Made by a program: the position numbers and the translations under genes. A stretch of 40,599 bases of DNA from a virus. The stretch lies in IMG/VR virus record IMGVR_UViG_3300031524_000031, positions 1 to 40,599 of that record. One strand, given 5' to 3'. Under the pieces are notes generated by a model. The model was given only the letters and a program-made list of their open reading frames with translations, had not been told where the DNA came from and did not search any database. Below, piece by piece: positions 1 through 5,876 of the stretch; the first letter of the stretch is position 1, and each line of letters begins with the position of its first letter.

Positions 1-159
1 AGCTCAATAGCTGCCGCACTGCCATGCGCGAGATCGCACAACAGAAAAAAAAATCAAGATAACGCGAATATAATATCTGTTTTGCAGGAATGCAAATTAT
101 TTCTTTTTACAAAGAAATCAAGCATATAGCTGATTTCCTTGTTGTCAGCGTGAAACTGG

Positions 160-239
160 TGATGGGGGCATGCGAGCGGACGCGAAGCGGCTGCGCTGCT
201 GATGCCCCCATCAACGAGCAGTGCGCGCTTGCGCACTGC
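160..239. repeat. Two adjacent inverted repeats
   Basis: Bases 160-171 (TGATGGGGGCAT) are perfectly complementary to 202-213, giving a 12-bp stem around a 30-base spacer. Directly after it, 218-226 (GCAGTGCGC) pairs perfectly with 231-239 across a GCTT tetraloop. No T-run follows either stem, so they look more like structured RNA or protein-binding sites than intrinsic terminators. Confidence 0.6.
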
Positions 240-339
240 GAAGTTCAAGCCTCTCAGCTGCTTTTAACTAGTTGCCTCGCGCGCGCGTTTTTTTAATTAG
301 AATGTAGTAATAGTAATACTACTCTCGCTTCGCTCGAGT

Positions 340-383
340 GACGAGCATCGCCCGGATAGAGGGCGATGCTCGTCGAAGCTTTT
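340..383 (+). terminator. Hairpin with T-rich tail, probable terminator
   Basis: Bases 340-353 (GACGAGCATCGCCC) pair perfectly with 361-374, forming a 14-bp GC-rich stem with a 7-base loop. TTTT (380-383) and a T-rich tract (387-393) follow. This fits rho-independent termination of transcription entering from the left. The tail is not immediately adjacent to the stem, so efficiency is uncertain. Confidence 0.5.
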
Positions 384-431
384 GATCTTTTTTATATATT
401 ATATCTTTCTTAGATTGTTTATATTGATAAA

Positions 432-456
432 CGCGCGCGCGCGCTCGCGCGCGCGA
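432..456. repeat. Alternating CG tract (Z-DNA-prone)
   Basis: Twenty-five bases of almost pure alternating C and G, interrupted by one T (445), lie about 25 bases upstream of the promoter-like element at 479. A second, shorter CG run is at 278-287. Such tracts can self-pair or adopt the Z form. No protein-coding explanation is apparent. Confidence 0.55.
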
Positions 457-478
457 GGGATCGGTGTTAAATCAGCCG

Positions 479-488
479 CGGTATATAT
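479..488 (+). promoter_or_regulatory. CGGTATA promoter-like element upstream of the winged-helix gene
   Basis: CGGTATATAT lies about 32 bases before the start codon at 520, in the context CCGCGGTATATA that also occurs at the elements before queC and folE. No -35 hexamer is obvious at the usual spacing. Confidence 0.45.
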
Positions 489-519
489 CCAATATGGCGC
501 CTGGTTAGAGGAGGTCGGC

Positions 520-909
520 ATGCCGGAATTAGTTGTTGAACGGATCGGTAGAAAGTGGCATCTCCGCTGGGGCGACCGCGCTTGTCACCTGTTCCCTCGC
601 GAGGCATTGTTAATTTCTCGACTTCTCTTGCAGCCTGAGTATCCCGTACATCGCCTGCTTTTGTTGCGGGCAATATATCCCGATGGGATTATCTCAGCAT
701 GCCGACCTCGTGATCTTATCCACCGGCAAGTCTACAAAGTTCGGCAAGCACTTGCCACGCTCGGCTGGCCAGGAACGATCGTGCGCGAGGACAAACGCGG
801 TTACTACTTACACCGGTATTTCGACGTGTTTCCTTCGCACGCAAGTTTTTGCGAAAATGCTTGCACCCCGAACAATGATTCTGCTAATCCATTCACAGGA
901 GGCCCATAG
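520..909 (+). CDS. Winged-helix (OmpR/PhoB C-terminal type) DNA-binding protein
   Basis: This 129-residue protein looks like a free-standing winged-helix effector domain of the OmpR/PhoB type. The helical core is around residues 26-52 (FPREALLISRLLLQPEYPVH). The recognition-helix region is around residues 65-82 (DLIHRQVYKVRQALATLGW), and the wing is REDKRGYYL at 89-97. There is no receiver domain, so it is not a two-component regulator in the usual sense. I chose the ATG at 520 because GAGGAGG at 509-515 is well placed; upstream in-frame codons encode an implausible low-complexity leader read through the CG tract. It is the first gene of the early block and probably a phage transcription regulator. 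The C-terminal 30 residues are not recognised. The fold call rests on pattern only. Confidence 0.6.
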   Translation: MPELVVERIGRKWHLRWGDRACHLFPREALLISRLLLQPEYPVHRLLLLRAIYPDGIISACRPRDLIHRQVYKVRQALATLGWPGTIVREDKRGYYLHRYFDVFPSHASFCENACTPNNDSANPFTGGP

Positions 910-918
910 GAGGTTATC

Positions 919-1389
919 ATGCTTGCCCTCGACGAACTTGATCAGGCTGAACAGCGCGCTCTCTACGACCAGCTCGCATACCGGTTCAGCAAGCAGCCGC
1001 AGACGATCTCTGCGGATGAGGGCGAGCTGTGGGACGCGATCGCCGACGCGCTGGACTTGCCCGCTCGCGAGCGTCCGCCCCTGAAAAACTACATTCAGGC
1101 GCGTGGCAAAGCGCGCTACATTGAGCACGTCGAGGCAGTTGAGTCGCTCCTATCTCGCGCGCTTCCTGAGATGGTGCGCCGGCCTGTCAAGGCATCGGTG
1201 CGCCGACGCATGCTGACTTGTCTGGCTAAATACCTTCGCGCGATTGACGTCCCGCCAACGCCAACGACGATGATACAGAATCTCAGTCGGTTGGAGCACG
1301 CGGTCAACTCTTGCTATCCCGGCTACATCAACGCGCGGCTGCTGCACCGCATCGCGCCGCTCGCCGCAGCCGGAAAAGTCGGTATATAG
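919..1389 (+). CDS. Hypothetical protein, 156 aa
   Basis: I do not recognise this family. It has a strong ribosome-binding site (AGGAGG at 909-914) and starts nine bases after the winged-helix gene, so the two are probably co-transcribed. The protein is largely helical and basic in the middle (RRPVKASVRRRM around residues 91-102), with an acidic N-terminal third and no signal peptide or membrane segment. Its last codons, GGT ATA TAG, are themselves part of a CGGTATATAG element, so the promoter-like element for the next gene is embedded in its stop region. Confidence 0.7.
   Translation: MLALDELDQAEQRALYDQLAYRFSKQPQTISADEGELWDAIADALDLPARERPPLKNYIQARGKARYIEHVEAVESLLSRALPEMVRRPVKASVRRRMLTCLAKYLRAIDVPPTPTTMIQNLSRLEHAVNSCYPGYINARLLHRIAPLAAAGKVGI
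1380..1389 (+). promoter_or_regulatory. CGGTATATAG element at the end of the 919 gene
   Basis: CGGTATATAG supplies the stop codon of the upstream gene and lies about 30 bases before the ATG at 1419. It is preceded by CCGGAAAAGT, giving a 17-bp match (CCGGAAAAGTCGGTATA) to the element at 4862-4878. Confidence 0.45.
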
Positions 1390-1418
1390 TTTCTGTGAAC
1401 AACCAGAAGAAGAAATAG

Positions 1419-1712
1419 ATGTCTATCTACACGAAATGGATTGGAAGGCACGTCGTCGTCCGCACCTTCTCGGCCGGCGTGCACATTGGCGTGCTCGCCG
1501 AGGTGGAAGGGCAGGCTGTTGTGCTCACCAATGCCCGCCGGCTCTGGGCGTGGAGCGGCGCATTTACGCTTTCTGAAATCGCAGAAACAGGGATCAAGCC
1601 GAGCGAAAGCCGCCTGTCGACTAACGTTCCGGAAATTCTGCTTATCCAGGCAATCGAGTTGATTCCAACCAGTGCTGCGGCCAGGAGTTCTTTCGATGCG
1701 ACTCACGAATAA
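1419..1712 (+). CDS. Small phage protein, DUF6948-like
   Basis: This 97-residue protein resembles, from memory, the small phage family annotated DUF6948. Typical features are the opening YTKWIGRHVVVRTFSAGVHI, a central LTNARRLWAWSG segment and a C-terminal region with LIQAIELIPT. The function of that family is not known to me. It is mostly beta, with no signal peptide. AGAAGAAG precedes the ATG. Its 3' end overlaps the start of the glycine-rich gene by 17 bases, and this pairing with a glycine-rich repeat protein recurs, as I recall, in other phages. The family assignment is unverified. Confidence 0.65.
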   Translation: MSIYTKWIGRHVVVRTFSAGVHIGVLAEVEGQAVVLTNARRLWAWSGAFTLSEIAETGIKPSESRLSTNVPEILLIQAIELIPTSAAARSSFDATHE

Positions 1713-2304
1713 CGGCTCCGGTGGCGGCTACGGCCCCGGCTACCGCTTCGGTGACGGCTTCGGTGACGGCGAAGGCTTCGGTGACGGCTTCGGTGACGGC
1801 TTCGGTGACGGCCACGGCTTCGGCGGCGGTTCCGGCTGCGGCTCCGGTTCCGGCGACGGTTCCGGCGACGGCGGCGGCTCTGGCGACGGTTCCGGCTCCG
1901 GCGGCGGCGAAGGCTTCGGTAACGGCTTCGGTAACGGCTTCGGTAACGGCTTCGGTGACGGCTTCGGTGACGGCTTCGGTGACGGCCACGGCTTCGGCGG
2001 CGGTTCCGGCTGCGGCTCCGGTTCCGGCTGCGGCTCCGGTTCCGGCGACGGTTCCGGCGACGGTTCCGGCGACGGTTCCGGCGACGGTTCCGGCTCCGGT
2101 TCCGGCGAAGGCTTCGGTAACGGCTTCGGTAACGGCTTCGGTGACGGCTTCGGTGACGGCTTCGGTGACGGCTTCGGTGACGGCCACGGCTTCGGCGGCG
2201 GTTCCGGCTGCGGCTCCGGTTCCGGCTGCGGCTCCGGCTCTGGCGACGAATCCGACGACGACGAATCCGACGACGACGAATCCGACGACGACTCCGGTAT
2301 ATAG
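1696..2304 (+). CDS. Glycine-rich repeat protein with acidic tail
   Basis: This 202-residue protein consists almost wholly of GFGDG, GFGNG and SGSGDG repeats, organised in three larger blocks that each contain [15 protein letters not shown]. It ends with three DESDDD-type acidic units before SGI. It is strongly acidic, presumably disordered, and contains regularly spaced cysteines. I chose the ATG at 1696 because AGGAG at 1683-1687 is ideally placed and the start overlaps the preceding gene, as expected for coupled genes. The antisense frame is also open (Ser/Pro/Lys repeats), a consequence of the repeat, and is not preferred. The function is unknown. The stop codon lies inside another CGGTATATAG element. 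Confidence 0.7.
   Translation: MRLTNNGSGGGYGPGYRFGDGFGDGEGFGDGFGDGFGDGHGFGGGSGCGSGSGDGSGDGGGSGDGSGSGGGEGFGNGFGNGFGNGFGDGFGDGFGDGHGFGGGSGCGSGSGCGSGSGDGSGDGSGDGSGDGSGSGSGEGFGNGFGNGFGDGFGDGFGDGFGDGHGFGGGSGCGSGSGCGSGSGDESDDDESDDDESDDDSGI
1745..2247. repeat. Three-block GC-rich repeat within the glycine-rich gene
   Basis: The 12-bp unit GGCTTCGGTGAC (and its AAC variant) and the 12-bp unit TCCGGCGACGGT recur in tandem. Three higher-order copies, centred near 1820, 1995 and 2190, share the same order of units but differ in copy number, as expected from slippage or unequal recombination. Confidence 0.8.
2295..2304 (+). promoter_or_regulatory. CGGTATATAG element at the end of the glycine-rich gene
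   Basis: An exact CGGTATATAG contains the stop codon of the glycine-rich gene. The next feature downstream is the terminator at 2370, so if it fires it would give only a very short transcript or reinforce read-through into the primase gene. Confidence 0.35.
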
Positions 2305-2369
2305 CTGCCATCGCGGGCCATGCCGCGGCGTAGATTGCATGGCGGACGTTTCCTCCTGAGCCCAAACTT

Positions 2370-2402
2370 AGCCCCCGTCCTTAACCGCCGGGGGCTTTTT
2401 TT
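2370..2402 (+). terminator. Rho-independent terminator after the glycine-rich gene
   Basis: AGCCCCCG (2370-2377) pairs perfectly with CGGGGGCT (2389-2396) and is followed directly by seven T residues (2396-2402). This is the clearest intrinsic terminator in the window. It separates the regulator/glycine-rich unit from the primase unit. Confidence 0.85.
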
Positions 2403-2407
2403 GTGTC

Positions 2408-2417
2408 TGGTATATAG
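2408..2417 (+). promoter_or_regulatory. TGGTATATAG promoter-like element upstream of the primase
   Basis: TGGTATATAG (one mismatch from the recurrent CGGTATATAG) lies six bases past the terminator and about 70 bases before the primase start. The terminator-then-element arrangement is repeated at 4001-4042. Confidence 0.45.
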
Positions 2418-2486
2418 AGCACGAAAAGAGGCGAAACGCATACAGTAAATGTTTTATCTCGCCCCCACATTACTGTTCATCCAGGC

Positions 2487-3422
2487 ATGATCGACTGGCG
2501 CTCCCTGTTTGATGCGCTCCATGTCGAATGGCGCGATCACGGCGGCAACAGCTCCCGCAACAGCATCGCCATTAAATGCCCGTTCTGCCGCGATGACCCC
2601 TCAACTCACCTGGCAGTCGCATACGACGGAGCAGGCTATTACTGCTATCGTAATCCGTTGCATCGGGGGGTCAGCGCTTCCAGGCTGCTGGTCCGGCTCG
2701 GCGCCTCTTACGACGAAGCTCGGCGCTTACTGCGGCATTACTCCGGCGGCCCGACCGTCGTCGCTGCGCCGCGCGAGGTCCCGAGCTTTTCGCAGCTTCA
2801 AACAGCCTGGTCACATTTCGATCCGGTCTCGCAGAGCGATCGTTACATCGACTACCTCACCTGTCGCGGATTCGAGGACGCGGACCTCGTCGCTGACTAT
2901 TACGACATGCGCTATGCGCGCGTCGGCAAATGGTCGGGGCGGCTGCTGATCCCCTATTATGAAAACGGATCGCTGATCTCCTGGGTCGGCCGCTCAATCA
3001 TCAACCACGATCCCAAATACCTGGCGCAAATCAGCGATGCGAGCTTGCTGTTTGTGCCTGGCAGGACGCAAGCAGCCTATTCAGTTGGAATCCTGGTTGA
3101 GGGGCCGCTCGACGCGCTCAAGATCGCGGCGGCCTGCCGCACGCAGGGTATCATGGCGGCTGCCTTATCCGGCAAGGCACTGCCGGCATCCAAGCTGCTG
3201 CGCATCAGTCGGTTCCTGGATGGATGCGCGCGCCGCTACCTCGCCCCGGACAGTGACGTCCCGATGTCACAGATCATGGCCGCGATAAACACCATTGCGT
3301 GCGCCCTAAAAAGCCGCTATATAAGACGCTTGCCGATCCCACAAGGTCGCAAAGACCCGGGGGAGCTTAGTTATCAGGAGGTGCGAACATGGTTAACCGG
3401 CATGAAATCGGGGCGGGGATAG
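2487..3422 (+). CDS. DnaG-type primase (zinc finger + TOPRIM)
   Basis: This 311-residue protein would lay down RNA primers at the phage fork. The N-terminus has a CHC2-like zinc site: C31, C34, C53 and H59 in CPFCRDDPSTH and YYCYRNPLH. Residues about 110-190 match the primase core, and a TOPRIM domain follows with the catalytic glutamate in ILVEGPLDALKIA and an acidic DSD further on (APDSDVP). It is shorter than bacterial DnaG (about 580-600 residues) and lacks an obvious C-terminal helicase-binding domain. A separate DnaB-like helicase is at 25509. It overlaps the following sigma-like gene by 34 bases, so the two are coupled. The TOPRIM acidic triad is only partly identified. Confidence 0.85.
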   Translation: MIDWRSLFDALHVEWRDHGGNSSRNSIAIKCPFCRDDPSTHLAVAYDGAGYYCYRNPLHRGVSASRLLVRLGASYDEARRLLRHYSGGPTVVAAPREVPSFSQLQTAWSHFDPVSQSDRYIDYLTCRGFEDADLVADYYDMRYARVGKWSGRLLIPYYENGSLISWVGRSIINHDPKYLAQISDASLLFVPGRTQAAYSVGILVEGPLDALKIAAACRTQGIMAAALSGKALPASKLLRISRFLDGCARRYLAPDSDVPMSQIMAAINTIACALKSRYIRRLPIPQGRKDPGELSYQEVRTWLTGMKSGRG

Positions 3423-3973
3423 CGCGGCGCCCGATCAACTGGCCCACCCTGCATGTGCAGTGGAAGGGCGTTTTCGAGAACTACGCGCGCTCCTGGGTAT
3501 CCAAGAATTTCTGGAAGGTGCGAGAGCAGTTCGGCAGCCAGGAAGATGCGCTCGCTGAATGCGCCCTGATATTCACCCGCTGCCTCAGGCGATATGAGCG
3601 GTCCGTCGACAATCCCGCCTGGTTTATGGCGATCTTCAAGCGCGCCATCGCCAACGCCTGGACGACCTATGCCGCGAAGTCAACGCAGCAGCGCGGCCTG
3701 ATCGTCCACGCGCGCGATGAGGATGACGAGGCGGTGCGCGACAACGCAGGGCCGGCGGAGGATTCGCAGGGGTTTCTACTGGCGCTGCTTGGAGAGGCTA
3801 GCGAGGAACTGCGCCAGGTGCTGTCGATCCTGGCAACGGCGCCGGCCGAAGCGCTCAGCATCCTGTTCTGCTCGACCGACAACACGGTGCTCAATCGGGT
3901 CTGGAAACGCTGGGCCGGCATCAGCGACTCCAGGGCGGATGTGGTTGCCGAGCTACGAAAACTTTTGTCATAA
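3389..3973 (+). CDS. Putative phage sigma-factor-like protein
   Basis: This 194-residue protein resembles region 2 of sigma-70-family factors and the related proteins common in phages. A helical stretch, ARSWVSKNFWKVREQFG (about 33-49), is followed by QEDALAECALIFTRCLRRYE (51-70) and NPAWFMAIFKRAIANAW (77-93). Region 4 is not clear; the C-terminal part is helical but lacks a confident helix-turn-helix. A perfect AGGAGGTG ribosome-binding site (3376-3383), inside the primase gene, sets the ATG at 3389. If it is a sigma factor, it could direct host polymerase to the CGGTATA elements of this block, but nothing in the sequence proves that. It could instead be a non-sigma DNA-binding protein with a similar helical core. 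Confidence 0.5.
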   Translation: MVNRHEIGAGIARRPINWPTLHVQWKGVFENYARSWVSKNFWKVREQFGSQEDALAECALIFTRCLRRYERSVDNPAWFMAIFKRAIANAWTTYAAKSTQQRGLIVHARDEDDEAVRDNAGPAEDSQGFLLALLGEASEELRQVLSILATAPAEALSILFCSTDNTVLNRVWKRWAGISDSRADVVAELRKLLS

Positions 3974-4000
3974 ACGCATTTTTCGTCAATCGACAGCAAC

Positions 4001-4020
4001 AGGGGCGCTTCGGCGCCCCT
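4001..4020 (+). terminator. UUCG-capped hairpin after the sigma-like gene
   Basis: AGGGGCGC (4001-4008) and GCGCCCCT (4013-4020) form a perfect 8-bp stem closed by a TTCG tetraloop, one of the most stable RNA hairpins. Only two T residues follow, so termination may be weak or the hairpin may protect the 3' end of the primase/sigma-like mRNA. Confidence 0.6.
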
Positions 4021-4042
4021 TAGCTTGTCCGCGGTATATAGC
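4021..4042 (+). promoter_or_regulatory. 22-bp promoter-like element upstream of queC
   Basis: This 22-bp sequence ends in TTGTCCGCGGTATATAGC and is repeated without mismatch at 7966-7987, upstream of folE. Its CGGTATATAG core (4032-4041) is 31 bases before the queC ATG. The GC hairpin directly upstream occupies the expected -35 position, so a canonical -35 is absent. Confidence 0.6.
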
Positions 4043-4072
4043 TGACAACGCCGAGCTGAAAGGGACCGACGC

Positions 4073-4768
4073 ATGATTCAGCAGCGACTAGTCGTATATT
4101 CCGGGGGCATGGATTCGTTCACGCTCCTGCATCACGTCCTCCGCCTGCGAGGGCCGTCGATCATCCGCACGATCGGCTTCGACTACGGCCAGCGCCATCG
4201 CAGGGAGCTCGATGTCGCCGCCAAGGTCTGCGACTTCCTCGGGATCGAGCGGATCGTGGTCAATCTGACCAGTCTGCGCCCGCTGTTGTCGGCAAGCGCA
4301 TTGACCAATCCCGACATGCTGATGCCGGAAGGCCACTACGAAGCGGCCAGCATGTCACAGACCGTCGTGCCTGGCCGCAACACGATCATGCTGTCAATCG
4401 CAATGGGCGTTGCGGAATCCGCGCTGGGCGAAGACGATGTCGCGACGGTGTACTACGGGGCGCACAGCGGCGATCATCACATCTACCCCGACTGCCGGCC
4501 GAAGTTTTATGACAGCATGCGTAAGGTTTTCGCCGACGCAACCGAGGGCCGCGTCGGCCTTGAAGCTCCGTTCCTGTGGGGCAGCAAGACGACTATCCTC
4601 AGGGCTGGACAGAAAATGGGCCTAGATTACGGTAAAACGTATACCTGCTACGCCGGGGGCGAGCTTGCATGCGGCAAATGCGGCTCTTGCCAGGAGAGGC
4701 TGGCCGCTTTCTCGGAGATCGGGGCGACCGATCCGCTAGATTACCAATCCCGTGAGATTTTTAAGTAG
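4073..4768 (+). CDS. queC: 7-cyano-7-deazaguanine synthase QueC
   Basis: QueC converts 7-carboxy-7-deazaguanine to preQ0 using ATP and ammonia. The 231-residue protein has the PP-loop ATP pyrophosphatase motif SGGMDS at 10-15, the family stretch FDYGQRHRREL, VPGRN and YYGAHSGDHHIYPDCR. It ends with a zinc site of C192, C200, C203 and C206 (CYAGGELACGKCGSC). Length is normal for QueC, and there is no amidotransferase (Gat) fusion of the kind phage 9g uses to make archaeosine-type G+. It is transcribed alone, between two hairpins, from the 22-bp element shared with folE. With folE, queD, queE, queF and dpdA it forms a DNA-modification pathway. Confidence 0.95.
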   Translation: MIQQRLVVYSGGMDSFTLLHHVLRLRGPSIIRTIGFDYGQRHRRELDVAAKVCDFLGIERIVVNLTSLRPLLSASALTNPDMLMPEGHYEAASMSQTVVPGRNTIMLSIAMGVAESALGEDDVATVYYGAHSGDHHIYPDCRPKFYDSMRKVFADATEGRVGLEAPFLWGSKTTILRAGQKMGLDYGKTYTCYAGGELACGKCGSCQERLAAFSEIGATDPLDYQSREIFK

Positions 4769-4782
4769 TCCAGCGTTTTCAA

Positions 4783-4805
4783 GGGGCGGCAGCCGAAGCC
4801 GCCCC
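4783..4805 (+). terminator. Hairpin downstream of queC
   Basis: GGGGCGGC (4783-4790) pairs perfectly with GCCGCCCC (4798-4805) across a 7-base loop, 15 bases after the queC stop. There is no T-run, so it is either a weak terminator or a 3'-end stabiliser. Confidence 0.55.
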
Positions 4806-4871
4806 GTAACATGCTGTTTGGTAAGTAGAATAAAATAATCTTACAGCTAGGTTGCATAAATCCGGAAAAGT

Positions 4872-4881
4872 CGGTATAACT
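4872..4881 (+). promoter_or_regulatory. CGGTATAACT promoter-like element
   Basis: CGGTATAACT, preceded by CCGGAAAAGT as at 1370, lies about 48 bases before the ATG at 4929. The same 10-mer occurs at 7049. Confidence 0.45.
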
Positions 4882-4928
4882 TGCTTAGCGGCCTGATAAC
4901 CAGCGCCGTCTTTCGAGGAGATCGTGAT

Positions 4929-5795
4929 ATGGCAACCAAGTCCGTCAAGGTCGCTGCTTTGCGCCAGGCCCTCGCCGCCCCTAAGGCCGCCGCCCTCGCC
5001 GCCCCTGTTGCTGCGCCGGAGCCTGTCGCCGCCCCTGTTGCTGCGCCCGAGCCCGCTGCCGCCCCTGTTGCTGCGCCGGAGCCCGCTGCCGCCCCTGTTG
5101 CTGCGCCGGAGCCTGTTGCTACGCCCGAGCCTGTCGCCGCCCCTGTTGCTGCGCCCGAGCCCGCTGCCGCCCCTGTTGCTGCGCCGGAGCCTGTTGCTAC
5201 GCCCGAGCCTGTCGCCGTCGCAACCGTTTTCAGCGCGCTGTCCGATGCCGCCAGGACCGTCGACCCGACCGCCGTCGCGCAGCTCCCGACCGAGGCCCCG
5301 CAGGTCTTCCTGAAGCGGCTGGTCCAGGCGGTTTCCCAGGCAGCCGACCCGGTTTGGGAAGCGCTCGGCGAGCCCTCGCAAACCTGGTACAACACGGCAG
5401 CCGAGTCGATCGAATGCGGCGCCGCCATTGCTGAGCCGGCCGGCTTTGTCGCGAACGCGCCCGTCGCTAAGCACGCTGCTGCTGCCGCTAAGACCAAGGC
5501 GCCGCCCGCCCCCAAGGCCGCCAAGCCGGCGAAGGCGCCGCCCGCCCCCAAGGCCGCCAAGCCGGCGAAGGCGCCGCCCGCCCCCAAGACGCCCAAGGCC
5601 CCCGGAATCGTGGCGATCGCGCGCAAGCTGATCGTGACCCACCCTGATCCGCTGACCCTGACCAAAGAGACGGCGCGCGCCCTGATGGCCGCGAAAGCGC
5701 CCAAGCTCGTGATCACGGATGCGACTCTCGGCGCTGTGATCTCCGATACGCTGGCTACGATTCGCATGGCGGTCGAGGCCGGTCGGTTCAAGTAA
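4929..5795 (+). CDS. Ala/Pro/Lys-rich repeat protein with C-terminal domain
   Basis: This 288-residue protein has an N-terminal basic start (MATKSVKVAALRQAL). A long Pro/Ala linker with APVAAPEP repeats runs from about residue 20 to 95. A helical domain follows (about 100-180, including FLKRLVQAVSQAADPVWEAL). Then comes a histone-H1-like AKAPPAPKAAKP triple repeat and a C-terminal helical domain ending in DTLATIRMAVEAGRFK. GAGGAG at 4915-4920 sets the ATG at 4929. A lysine/alanine/proline linker next to a small folded domain suggests nucleic-acid binding or a flexible tether. I recall similar modular proteins in other phages, without a known function. The long antisense frames over this region are compositional shadows. 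Confidence 0.75.
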   Translation: MATKSVKVAALRQALAAPKAAALAAPVAAPEPVAAPVAAPEPAAAPVAAPEPAAAPVAAPEPVATPEPVAAPVAAPEPAAAPVAAPEPVATPEPVAVATVFSALSDAARTVDPTAVAQLPTEAPQVFLKRLVQAVSQAADPVWEALGEPSQTWYNTAAESIECGAAIAEPAGFVANAPVAKHAAAAAKTKAPPAPKAAKPAKAPPAPKAAKPAKAPPAPKTPKAPGIVAIARKLIVTHPDPLTLTKETARALMAAKAPKLVITDATLGAVISDTLATIRMAVEAGRFK

Positions 5796-5816
5796 TCGCG
5801 CTGGCAACAAGCCGAT

Positions 5817-5826
5817 CGGTATATTG
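5817..5826 (+). promoter_or_regulatory. CGGTATATTG promoter-like element upstream of the transferase gene
   Basis: CGGTATATTG lies 50 bases before the GTG at 5877. Its last four bases form the foot of the long hairpin at 5823-5860, so promoter and hairpin are physically joined. Confidence 0.4.
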
Positions 5827-5860
5827 AGGGAGGGAGAGGGGAACCTTTCCCTCCCTCAAT
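5823..5860 (+). terminator. 17-bp hairpin between the 4929 and 5877 genes
   Basis: Bases 5823-5839 pair with 5844-5860 (one G-U pair) around a GGAA tetraloop. The outer 13 bp (5823-5835 with 5848-5860) are perfect. It may terminate the 4929 transcript. Because it begins inside the CGGTATATTG element, it could equally be the 5' leader structure of the 5877 transcript. Only a short T stretch (5862-5864) follows. Confidence 0.55.
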
Positions 5861-5876
5861 CTTTGCGGAGACGGAC

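Larger units (their letters stand above)
1..519. other. Non-coding, hairpin-rich region at the left edge
   Basis: I see no convincing gene in these 519 bases. The short open frames lack ribosome-binding sites and overlap inverted repeats. The composition is patchy: A/T-rich stretches (around 40-130 and 290-330) alternate with pure CG runs (278-287 and 432-456). Three inverted repeats, a T-run after a CG run (288-294) and a promoter-like element at 479 suggest a junction between transcription units, with termination of something to the left and initiation of the 520 unit. It could also hold an origin, but I see no iterons. Confidence 0.6.

Noticed and set aside
54-296. Two short open frames in the left-edge region
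   Set aside because: They overlap the inverted repeats, have no ribosome-binding site and their products look like translated non-coding DNA.
1740-2441. 233-residue minus-strand frame with SPKP and SPEPEP repeats
   Set aside because: It is attractive as a Pro/Lys repeat protein but arises from the 12-bp periodic repeat. The plus-strand frame has a good ribosome-binding site, start overlap with its neighbour and a terminator at the right place.
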